DNA from: Thermoplasmata archaeon
GTDB taxonomy: Archaea > Thermoplasmatota > DAOVMN01
Direction of reading: 5' to 3'
DNA: 5,138 nucleotides
Assembly: GCA_030630685.1 (NCBI GenBank)
Contig: DAOVMN010000197.1
Location: 1 to 5,138 of the forward strand
The notes beneath the pieces are model-generated. The model saw nothing but the letters and a program-made list of their open reading frames with translations. It was not told the DNA's origin and did no database searches. The stretch's first letter is position 1, and every line of letters starts with the position of its first letter. This document shows positions 1-5,138 of this stretch, piece after piece. A program made the translations under genes and the position numbers.

Positions 1-91
1 ATGTCCGGTATAACTACACGAACATATAACCAATTTCCGTGGTTGAATTCTCATCAACAAGCCTCATTATGTTACTGGCTGCAGCGCGGAG

Positions 92-118
92 ATCCGCCAA
101 ATCCGTGTCATCCGCGTT
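92..118. repeat. Three tandem 9-base units, ATCCGNNNN
   Basis: Three consecutive 9-mers share the ATCCG core: ATCCGCCAA, ATCCGTGTC and ATCCGCGTT. The run has the look of the short degenerate ATCCG-type repeats found scattered between genes in many environmental genomes, but that resemblance is from memory. Only this one run is visible here. Confidence 0.45.
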
Positions 119-272
119 CTTATTCGCTACCTTACAACATTGTCCCCTACGGCCACGATTACATGTGAAGTATAGGTGCAGATATATCCGCACCAGGATC
201 CGGCCAAAGAAAATATATCTATTGAAAGAAGACTACCACAACCCTCCGGCGCCAGGGGAGGTCTGGACAGGG

Positions 273-280
273 TATAATAA
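273..280 (+). promoter_or_regulatory. Possible TATA box for the radical SAM gene
   Basis: TATAATAA followed by a run of A lies about 65 bases before the ATG at 342. That would place an archaeal transcription start near 300 and give a leader of roughly 40 bases. TATAAT also matches a bacterial -10 element, but no TTGACA-like -35 lies 17 bases upstream. A second AT-rich stretch at about 210-219 is an alternative. The assignment rests on position and composition only. Confidence 0.3.
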
Positions 281-341
281 AAAAAACCTGAGCCATTTCA
301 TGAGATTCCCAGCCCGACAATAGGATATTTGGAGGTTCATC

Positions 342-1244
342 ATGATACAAGGTATTCATTTTCTATTAACGTATGCCTGCAATTTGAAATGTGATCATTG
401 CTTTGTCTATAGTGAACCGAATGCACGAGGCACGTTCAAACTCAGCCAGTTGAGAGAGATTTTTCATGAAATAGCCAAAATGAAAACAATAAAGATGGTA
501 TATTTTGAAGGTGGGGAACCATTTTTATTTTATCCTCTCATGCGTGAGGGTATCAAAATGGCCCGTGATATGGGAATAAAAACTGGCATAGTGACTAATG
601 CGTACTGGGCACTGTCCGATGAGGATGCCGAACTATGGCTTGAACCGCTCAGGGAAATCGGGGTCTCGGACCTCAGCATAAGTAACGATTCGTTTCACTA
701 TGAGGATGAAAAGGAGAATCCGGCCGGGTTTGCCCTGAGTGCCGCAAAGAGGCTGGGCATGTCCGTTACAGAGATTTCCATCGAGAAACCTGCGGATGGA
801 ATAGAGAGAGATAAGGAACAACCATTAGGTGAACCTGTCGTTGGTGGAAATGTTATGTTGAGAGGAAGGGCGGTGGAGAAGCTCACCGAGGGGATCCCCA
901 AAAGCTGGTGGGAGAAATTCACTGAATGCCCTTACGAGGACCTTAAAGAACCCAGGAGAGTTCATATCGATCCATACGGATATGTTCATGTCTGCCAGGG
1001 CCTGATCATGGGTAATATGTGGGATACTCCTTTATCAAAGCTTGTTCAAAACTATGATGCTCATTCACACCCGATCTGCGGACCTCTGGTTAGAGGGGGA
1101 CCTGTGCTTTTGGCCCGGGAATACAATGTAGAACACGATGATAAATATGCAGATGCCTGTCATTTATGTTATTCAGTACGATTATCCCTTTTAGACAGGT
1201 TCCCGGAATATCTTGCACCGAGGCAAGTGTATGGCCTGGAATAA
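342..1244 (+). CDS. Radical SAM protein with C-terminal cysteine-rich (SPASM-like) region
   Basis: This is a 300-residue enzyme of the radical SAM superfamily, which cleaves S-adenosylmethionine at a [4Fe-4S] cluster to start radical chemistry. The cluster motif CNLKCDHC (Cys13, Cys17, Cys20) sits after a first beta strand, and GGEP at 57-60 matches the SAM-binding motif. The C-terminal third has further cysteines (196, 218, 246, 273, 276). These include a VHIDPYGYVHVCQG-like stretch and a closing CHLC pair, a pattern that resembles an auxiliary-cluster SPASM or twitch domain. The start is well supported by GGAGG at 331-335, six bases before the ATG. No signal peptide or membrane segment is seen, so it should be cytoplasmic. 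Substrate is unknown: SPASM enzymes often modify peptides or act as enzyme activators, but no precursor peptide gene is apparent beside it. The next gene is 192 bases away with its own promoter, so a shared operon is doubtful. Confidence 0.88.
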   Translation: MIQGIHFLLTYACNLKCDHCFVYSEPNARGTFKLSQLREIFHEIAKMKTIKMVYFEGGEPFLFYPLMREGIKMARDMGIKTGIVTNAYWALSDEDAELWLEPLREIGVSDLSISNDSFHYEDEKENPAGFALSAAKRLGMSVTEISIEKPADGIERDKEQPLGEPVVGGNVMLRGRAVEKLTEGIPKSWWEKFTECPYEDLKEPRRVHIDPYGYVHVCQGLIMGNMWDTPLSKLVQNYDAHSHPICGPLVRGGPVLLAREYNVEHDDKYADACHLCYSVRLSLLDRFPEYLAPRQVYGLE

Positions 1245-1263
1245 GGGCCGGTAACGCCGTCCC
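1245..1263 (+). terminator. Weak hairpin right after the radical SAM stop
   Basis: GGG-C-CGG, loop TAACG, CCG-T-CCC forms a six-pair stem with one mismatch immediately after the TAA. It is not followed by a U tract, so it is at best a weak terminator or an mRNA 3' end structure. Confidence 0.22.
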
Positions 1264-1367
1264 TGCATTGTGATAAAGGGTGCCTACCATGAGAACGAGG
1301 AACCTGCATTTCAGGGTGCTGATAAAAATCTTAATAAGCGAAAAGGAACGACACCATAACAACCATG

Positions 1368-1382
1368 GAGGGAATTTCCCTC
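1368..1382. promoter_or_regulatory. Perfect palindrome, candidate operator
   Basis: GAGGGAA-T-TTCCCTC is a perfect inverted repeat with 7-base arms around a single central T. It ends two bases before the TATA box at 1385, so it covers the position of the archaeal BRE. A dimeric regulator bound here would be expected to block or assist TBP/TFB assembly. The arm GAGGGAA recurs in the purine repeat before hom. No regulator gene is in the window, so the operator role is inferred from symmetry and position. Confidence 0.5.
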
Positions 1383-1384
1383 TC

Positions 1385-1392
1385 TATATAAT
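1385..1392 (+). promoter_or_regulatory. TATA box of the 419-residue gene
   Basis: TATATAAT is the clearest archaeal-type TATA element in the window. A start site about 25 bases downstream would fall near 1413-1417, leaving a leader of about 20-25 bases that contains the GGAGG ribosome site at 1424-1428. No -35-like hexamer is found at the bacterial distance. Confidence 0.5.
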
Positions 1393-1436
1393 ACGACATG
1401 AACTATCCGTAAAAAAATATTCTGGAGGCAACAAAC

Positions 1437-2696
1437 ATGGAAACGAGAGGCAAGCTGATAATACCGCAGGAGAAGGTAGACGATATAAACGCTATTCTTA
1501 CGGACCCGGACAACGAGTTGATAAACCGCCTGCTGGAACTCGTTGAGAAACATGGTGGGGTGGAGGAGATAAACAGAAAGGCAGAAGAGAGCCGCAAGGT
1601 AGAGAATCTCATGGAAAGGCTGGAGAAGAAGGATTCGCCCCACCTGAAGGAGCTTGAATGGTTGATAGAGAATAGGGACAAGGATGCGTTCATCAGTGTG
1701 GAGGAATACAGGAAAAGAGTATTGGGCGAGAGGTACGGGTCCATGACCTTCAAGGACGACTACGCGATCACGCTCGAGATCTCGGCATGCCAGTATTTCC
1801 CCTGGTTCGTCGCCGAGGCAAAACGGGCAGTAGAAAGACAGGAGCTCATGCCCGGAAGGTTCATCCGAGTCAGGAATATGGTGGAACAGGTGGAGGACAA
1901 CGACCTCCTCGCGATGTCGGCGGCTATGCAGATAATCGGTGCGAGCTGGTGCGAGACCCTGGACACAAAAGGCACGGACGGTTCCAATGTCCATTTAGGA
2001 GGCCCGGAGACCATAACCGGCTATTTCGGAGGAGTGGGTCAGCCGAACGACCATGCTATCAAGTGGGTGGATGAATTCCTGCACTACTATACCGCCTACG
2101 GCATCAGGCAGGTGTTGAATGTAAACCCCGGCACTGTGATTTTGGGATATTTATTGCACAAACTCGGCATCAACAACGAATTCAAGATCTCGGTGTATCT
2201 GGGAAACGACAACCCCTATGCCGTCTTCTGGACATTGATGACCGCGAAACTCTTCTCCAGAGAGGACGATACAACATCCCTCATCGGATTGAACTTCGCT
2301 AACTCGGTGAACAATGAGACCATAGAACTGAGCGCAGAGATAAGAAAGGACCTTGGATTCGAGGATGTGGTTCGGTTTGAGCATCATATCCTTGAGACAT
2401 TCAAGAGTATTGTCAGGCAGCCTTATGACCGACGGGATGAGCTTATCGAGCTCACACCAAAGGTCAGGAACATCAGCGCAAAGCACGAGGGTGGAGAGAT
2501 AGAGGTTGAGCTTACCCGGGAGCATCCCTCTGACATTCTCGAATATTTCCTGACCAAGAAGGAGATAAAGGAACGGGGGATCGGGGAGGCGATACTCAGG
2601 AGTTATCTCGACAAACACAATGCAATCAATAGAACCGCCAAGGTCCTCACAGAGAATGGTCTCTCTTTCATTGCGGCACGCAATCTGCATAGATAG
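1437..2696 (+). CDS. Conserved-looking soluble protein of unrecognised family, 419 residues
   Basis: I do not recognise this family. The start is supported by GGAGG at 1424-1428, eight bases before the ATG. Residues 1-100 are highly charged and look helical. From about 105 the chain becomes globular, with alternating hydrophobic strands and helices and several motif-like stretches. These are HLGGPETITGYFGG (186-199), LGNDNPYAVFWT (255-266), GLNFANSVNNETI (284-296) and FEHHILET (314-321). Such Gly/Asn/His-rich loops at strand ends suggest an enzyme, possibly an alpha/beta barrel, but this is inference. There are only two cysteines (118 and 172), so a cysteine-ligated Fe-S cluster is unlikely. 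No signal peptide or membrane helix is present. It has its own promoter with a palindrome. It precedes hom on the same strand and in the same frame, separated by a purine-rich repeat, so a link to aspartate-family amino acid metabolism is possible but unproven. It ends in TAG, the only amber stop among the genes here. Confidence 0.85.
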   Translation: METRGKLIIPQEKVDDINAILTDPDNELINRLLELVEKHGGVEEINRKAEESRKVENLMERLEKKDSPHLKELEWLIENRDKDAFISVEEYRKRVLGERYGSMTFKDDYAITLEISACQYFPWFVAEAKRAVERQELMPGRFIRVRNMVEQVEDNDLLAMSAAMQIIGASWCETLDTKGTDGSNVHLGGPETITGYFGGVGQPNDHAIKWVDEFLHYYTAYGIRQVLNVNPGTVILGYLLHKLGINNEFKISVYLGNDNPYAVFWTLMTAKLFSREDDTTSLIGLNFANSVNNETIELSAEIRKDLGFEDVVRFEHHILETFKSIVRQPYDRRDELIELTPKVRNISAKHEGGEIEVELTREHPSDILEYFLTKKEIKERGIGEAILRSYLDKHNAINRTAKVLTENGLSFIAARNLHR

Positions 2697-2698
2697 GG

Positions 2699-2852
2699 GA
2701 GGGAATCTGAGGAGGGAACTATAGAAGGGAACCAGAGGAAGGAATCAGAGAAGGGAACCAGAGAAAGGAATCAGAGGAAGGAATCAGAGAAGGGAACCAG
2801 AGAAAGGAATCAGAGGAAGGAATCAGAGGATGAAATTATAGGAGGGAATCGG
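2699..2852 (+). repeat. Purine-rich 13-base tandem repeat filling the gap before hom
   Basis: There are eleven consecutive 13-base units (2699-2841) plus a twelfth cut by the hom ATG. Units 3-10 (2725-2828) are nearly identical and come as three variants: A aagggaaccagag, B gaaggaatcagag and C aaaggaatcagag, in the order A B A C B A C B. This makes an exact 39-base tandem duplication (2738-2776 and 2777-2815). Edge units 1, 2, 11 and 12 are diverged. Pyrimidines occur almost only as the CC or TC in each unit. Every core unit holds a Shine-Dalgarno-like GGAA or GGGAA. The last unit supplies the hom ribosome site, GGAGGG at 2841-2846. There are no unique spacers, so this is not a CRISPR array. 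It begins three bases after the upstream stop codon. Confidence 0.92.
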
Positions 2853-3884
2853 ATGGAATTCAGGTTAGGATTTGCGGGATTCGGCGTGGTCGCTCGCGGG
2901 CTGTGTGAGATACTGATCGAGAAGAGGGAGATGCTGCAAGAACTGTACGGACTTGAGTGGAAGGTGGTAGCGATCTCTGATTTCAGACTTGGCTCCATTG
3001 CTGATGGGAATGGGATCGACATCGAAAGCGTGCTCGAAACCCTGAAAAACGGCGGGCGTATAGATAACGTGGATGCGCCTGTCAAAGGATGGGATGTACC
3101 CACCATGATAAAGAACTCCAACGCAAACACGCTTGTCGAGGTGACATACACCGATGTGAAGACCGGAGAGCCTGCAATGACATATATAAAGGCCGCCCTC
3201 GATAACGGGATGCATGTGGTGAGTACCAATAAAGGACCGGTGGTCAAGGCGATAAAAGAACTCAGGGAGCTTGCCGAAGCGAATGGTGTGAGATACGGTG
3301 TGGAGGGAGTGGTGCTCAGTGGAACCCCGGTATTAAACCTCGTGGAATATACCCTGGCAGGGAATAGAATAAGCGAGGTGAAAGGGATGGTCAATGGTAC
3401 CACGAACTACATCCTGACGAAGATGGAGGAGGGCATGGGCTACAAAGAAGCCCTCGAAAAGGCACAGGAACTGGGCTATGCAGAGGCCGACCCAACGGGC
3501 GATGTCGAAGGCTGGGATGCCCTGGGCAAGGTGGTGATCCTGACCAACCTTATATTTGGAAAAAGCCTGAGATGGGAAGATGTCGAGAGGGAGGGCATAA
3601 CGAAGATAAGTGCAGAGGACATAAAATCCGCCCAGGAAGAGGGTATGAGGTGGAAGCTGATCGGCAGTGCAAAGCTTTTGCCGGATGGGACCGTGAAGGC
3701 ATCGGTAAAGCCTAAAAAACTCCCATTGTCCGATCCTCTTGCAGGGATTCCGGGTGCCACCAATGCCTTGACTTTTGTCACGGATGAACTTGGGCCTGTT
3801 ACAATTATCGGACCCGGCGCAGGAAAGAGGGAGACCGGTTATTCTCTGCTTATCGAGCTGATAAATATTTGCAGGTTCTCGTAA
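2853..3884 (+). CDS. hom: Homoserine dehydrogenase (EC 1.1.1.3), ACT-less
   Basis: The enzyme reduces aspartate 4-semialdehyde to homoserine with NAD(P)H, the branch step toward threonine and, in many organisms, methionine. The N-terminal Rossmann motif GFAGFGVVARGL lies at 6-17. STNKGP at 124-129 corresponds to the usual T-A-N-K segment. GMVNGTTNYILTKM (178-191) and LGYAEADPTGDVEGWDALGK (207-226) are family signatures. Glu211, Asp222 and Lys226 keep the spacing of the catalytic Glu208, Asp219 and Lys223 of the yeast enzyme. GPGAG (320-324) closes the catalytic region. At 343 residues it lacks the C-terminal ACT domain of many bacterial enzymes, so ACT-mediated threonine feedback is not expected. 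The start fits the family N-terminus and has GGAGGG at 2841-2846. No in-frame ATG, GTG or TTG lies upstream back to the TAG at 2694. The purine repeat forms its immediate leader and may affect translation. Confidence 0.95.
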   Translation: MEFRLGFAGFGVVARGLCEILIEKREMLQELYGLEWKVVAISDFRLGSIADGNGIDIESVLETLKNGGRIDNVDAPVKGWDVPTMIKNSNANTLVEVTYTDVKTGEPAMTYIKAALDNGMHVVSTNKGPVVKAIKELRELAEANGVRYGVEGVVLSGTPVLNLVEYTLAGNRISEVKGMVNGTTNYILTKMEEGMGYKEALEKAQELGYAEADPTGDVEGWDALGKVVILTNLIFGKSLRWEDVEREGITKISAEDIKSAQEEGMRWKLIGSAKLLPDGTVKASVKPKKLPLSDPLAGIPGATNALTFVTDELGPVTIIGPGAGKRETGYSLLIELINICRFS

Positions 3885-3896
3885 TTTGGTGCAAAT

Positions 3897-4079
3897 ATGA
3901 TACCCGATGAAATGAAGGTAAAAATCAGAACTCTGACGCCAATCTGGACCGGCGGGGTGGAAGGAAAGTGTGAGAGGCTGCATGAAACAGGCATTATCGG
4001 ATGCCTGCATTGGTGGTACGAGGCCATCGTGCGGGGGTTGGATGGATATGCGATGATTACGATAGGGGGCGAACCATGA
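3897..4079 (+). pseudogene. cmr1: N-terminal fragment of CRISPR type III-B protein Cmr1
   Basis: The 60-codon frame encodes KVKIRTLTPIWTGG, then an ETGIIG-x-L-x-WWYEA-x-VRGL segment (30-48) and a GYA end. This matches what I know of the start of Cmr1, the RAMP (Cas7-like) subunit of the Cmr effector complex. Intact Cmr1 is several hundred residues long, so more than 80 percent is missing. Similarity stops near codon 52, after which GMITIGGEP-like residues are unrelated. The usual LRWW appears as LHWW (His38), consistent with loss of constraint. No other cas gene or CRISPR array is in the window. The start is either Met1 (weak GGTG at 3888-3891) or Met6, where Cmr1 similarity begins. The stop TGA at 4077-4079 overlaps the ATG of the nuclease gene, so the remnant could still be translated and couple ribosomes to it. 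It begins 12 bases after hom. Confidence 0.8.
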
Positions 4080-5104
4080 GTTCTACTCGATCCTCTACCA
4101 CCCGTGATATCGAATTACCTCTCTATATTAGAATCAGACAGATACTGCTGGATGCCAGGAAGCATGTTGTACGGGCAGTGAACACGGCAATGGTGCATAC
4201 CTATTTCGAAATCGGACGAGCCATCGTGGAGGACGAGCAGAAGGGGGAAAGCCGGGCGGAATATGGGAGAAGGACCCTGGCAGCACTTTCGGTGCGTCTT
4301 AGCGAGGAGTTTGGAAGAGGTTTTTCACGCCAGAACCTCCAGAATATGAAACAATTCTATCTCTGTTTCAGAAATTGCCAGACGCTGTCTGGCAAATTGA
4401 GCTGGTCTCATTATCTCCTGTTGATGCGACTGGATGACAAGCAGGCACGCGGTTTTTATCTGAAAGATGCGGAGAGTGAAAATTGGTCGGTGCGGGAACT
4501 GGAGAGACAGATCAATTCGATGTTATTCGAACGATTGTCTCTCAGCCGGGACAAAGACGAAGTCCGATTACTATCTGAAAAAGGGCAGATAATAGAATCA
4601 CCTGAAGATATTATCAAGGATCCTTATGTTCTGGAATTCTTGGGACTGCCGGAAAAGGCGGCATACACAGAAAATGAACTTGAAACCGCCCTGATCGACA
4701 GACTTCAAGATTTTCTTCTGGAGCTTGGCAAAGGCTTCACATTCGTTGCACGCCAGAAACGGATTACCTTAGATGGGGAGCATTTCTACATTGACCTGGT
4801 TTTCTATAATCGTTTGCTCCGCTGCTTCGTGCTCGTCGATCTGAAAATCGGGAAACTGACCCACCAGGACCTGGGGCAGATACAGATGTATGTGCACTAC
4901 TATGATCGGGTGATGAAAACAGACGAGGAGAGCCCGACAATCGGCATCGTGCTCTGCCGGGACAAGAAAGAGACTGTGGTGAGATACACGCTGCCTGAGG
5001 ATAACAGACAGATCTTTGCATCGAAATATCAGTTGTATCTTCCGACAGAAGAGGAGCTTGTGCGCAGGATGGAACAATTGGTGCCGAGACTGGAGGCAGA
5101 ATAA
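4076..5104 (+). CDS. DUF1016/YhcG-family PD-(D/E)XK nuclease
   Basis: This is a 342-residue protein with the two parts of the YhcG (DUF1016) family. The N-terminal helical domain (about 15-160) has the hallmarks ARKHVVRAVNTAMVHTYFEIG, EEFGRGFSRQNLQNMKQFY and SWSHYLLL. The C-terminal nuclease domain (about 180-340) has Glu216, FYIDLVFYN with Asp240, and VDLKIGK with Asp255 and Lys257, then QMYVHYYD. These residues fit an intact PD-(D/E)XK active site. Family members are often found in defence islands and beside type I restriction-modification genes; their exact activity is not settled. The ATG at 4076 is preferred over one at 4001 because it has AGGGGG at 4064-4069 and matches the family's N-terminus. 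The upstream extension reads only the Cmr1 remnant in another frame. The gene overlaps that remnant by ATGA and is followed directly by another gene, so all are probably cotranscribed. Confidence 0.93.
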   Translation: MSSTRSSTTRDIELPLYIRIRQILLDARKHVVRAVNTAMVHTYFEIGRAIVEDEQKGESRAEYGRRTLAALSVRLSEEFGRGFSRQNLQNMKQFYLCFRNCQTLSGKLSWSHYLLLMRLDDKQARGFYLKDAESENWSVRELERQINSMLFERLSLSRDKDEVRLLSEKGQIIESPEDIIKDPYVLEFLGLPEKAAYTENELETALIDRLQDFLLELGKGFTFVARQKRITLDGEHFYIDLVFYNRLLRCFVLVDLKIGKLTHQDLGQIQMYVHYYDRVMKTDEESPTIGIVLCRDKKETVVRYTLPEDNRQIFASKYQLYLPTEEELVRRMEQLVPRLEAE

Positions 5105-5138
5105 ATGAGCGTGCCGGGCAAAGTTCACAATATCCAGA
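5105..5138 (+). CDS. Start of a downstream gene, cut by the window end
   Basis: An ATG directly follows the nuclease stop (TAAATG) and is preceded by GGAGG at 5092-5096, eight bases away. Only eleven codons are visible (MSVPGKVHNIQ). The tight spacing argues for cotranscription with the YhcG-family gene. The known company of that family makes a restriction-modification subunit such as HsdR a reasonable guess, but the visible residues are too few to identify it. Confidence 0.6.
   Translation, partial: MSVPGKVHNIQ

Larger units (their letters stand above)
1..341. other. Upstream region without a convincing gene
   Basis: Several reading frames are open here but none looks like a gene. One plus frame runs from an ATG at base 1 to a TGA at 166-168. 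Another runs 39-323. A minus frame is open from about 232 down to a TAG at 14-16. They overlap one another, all read through the 9-base repeat at 92-118, and none has a ribosome site or a recognisable motif. The frame at 39-323 is rich in Arg, Leu and Ser, as expected of non-coding DNA. The region also contains a weak CCTCC/GGAGG hairpin (243-261) and AT-rich promoter-like stretches at about 210-219 and 273-280. The minus frame could be a decayed gene end, but I cannot identify it. Confidence 0.5.

Noticed and set aside
14..232. Minus-strand frame ending in ...STTEIGYMFV
   Set aside because: It is closed upstream by a TAG at 233-235, has no ATG start with a ribosome site, and reads the 9-base repeat as an NADDTDLAD-type string. 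It could be a decayed gene end but cannot be supported.
243..261. Terminator hairpin CCTCC/GGAGG
   Set aside because: It has only five pairs with a nine-base loop, no U tract and no gene ending before it.
39..323. 94-codon plus-strand frame
   Set aside because: It has no ribosome site and no motif. It reads through the ATCCG repeat, the weak hairpin and a promoter-like AT stretch, and two other frames are open over much of it.
1280..1436. Small gene in the spacer before the 419-residue gene
   Set aside because: The frame from 1280 runs through the palindrome and TATA box and on into the next gene in another frame. No ribosome site or motif supports it.
1311..1994. 227-codon minus-strand frame
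   Set aside because: It lies antisense to the start of the 419-residue gene and the promoter region. It is a codon-bias shadow with no recognisable features.
2699..2852. CRISPR array
   Set aside because: The 13-base units are directly adjacent with no unique spacers. The Cmr1 remnant lies over 1 kb away and does not make this an array.
3333..4010. 225-codon minus-strand frame over hom
   Set aside because: It is antisense to clear homoserine dehydrogenase motifs and the Cmr1 remnant, with low-complexity His/Cys/Leu composition typical of shadows.
4001..4075. N-terminal extension of the nuclease gene
   Set aside because: The extra 25 residues are an out-of-frame reading of the Cmr1 remnant. 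The ATG at 4076 has a good ribosome site and matches the family start.

Overview
The window looks like archaeal chromosomal DNA, most likely from a methanogen- or ANME-like euryarchaeon. The evidence is indirect. Arg AGA/AGG and Ile ATA codons are frequent, and strong GGAGG ribosome sites sit 6-8 bases before start codons. A TATA box without a bacterial -35 element lies about 50 bases before one gene. The homoserine dehydrogenase is short and lacks an ACT domain, and there is a remnant of a type III-B CRISPR gene. Lineage is an inference and cannot be settled from this sequence alone. All supported genes lie on the plus strand.

Layout: positions 1-341 hold no convincing gene, only a short run of 9-base repeats and a possible promoter. 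A radical SAM enzyme with extra C-terminal cysteines follows (342-1244). A 192-base spacer carries a perfect 15-base palindrome directly against a TATA box (1368-1392). This promoter probably drives a 419-residue soluble protein of unrecognised family (1437-2696) and then homoserine dehydrogenase (2853-3884). The 156-base gap between those two genes is filled almost entirely by a purine-rich tandem repeat of 13-base units. The repeat runs into the hom start codon and stays open in the frame shared by both genes, interrupted only by the TAG stop of the first.

Downstream of hom the character changes to defence genes. A 60-codon fragment (3897-4079) closely resembles the N-terminus of the CRISPR RAMP protein Cmr1 and is then cut off. 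Its stop codon overlaps (ATGA) the start of a DUF1016/YhcG-family PD-(D/E)XK nuclease gene (4076-5104). Another gene starts immediately after the nuclease stop and leaves the window.

The hom end therefore appears to be the junction between housekeeping DNA and a remodelled defence locus. The points most worth a second look are the coding-frame-preserving purine repeat before hom, the unrecognised 419-residue protein, and the Cmr1 remnant fused by overlap to the nuclease gene.
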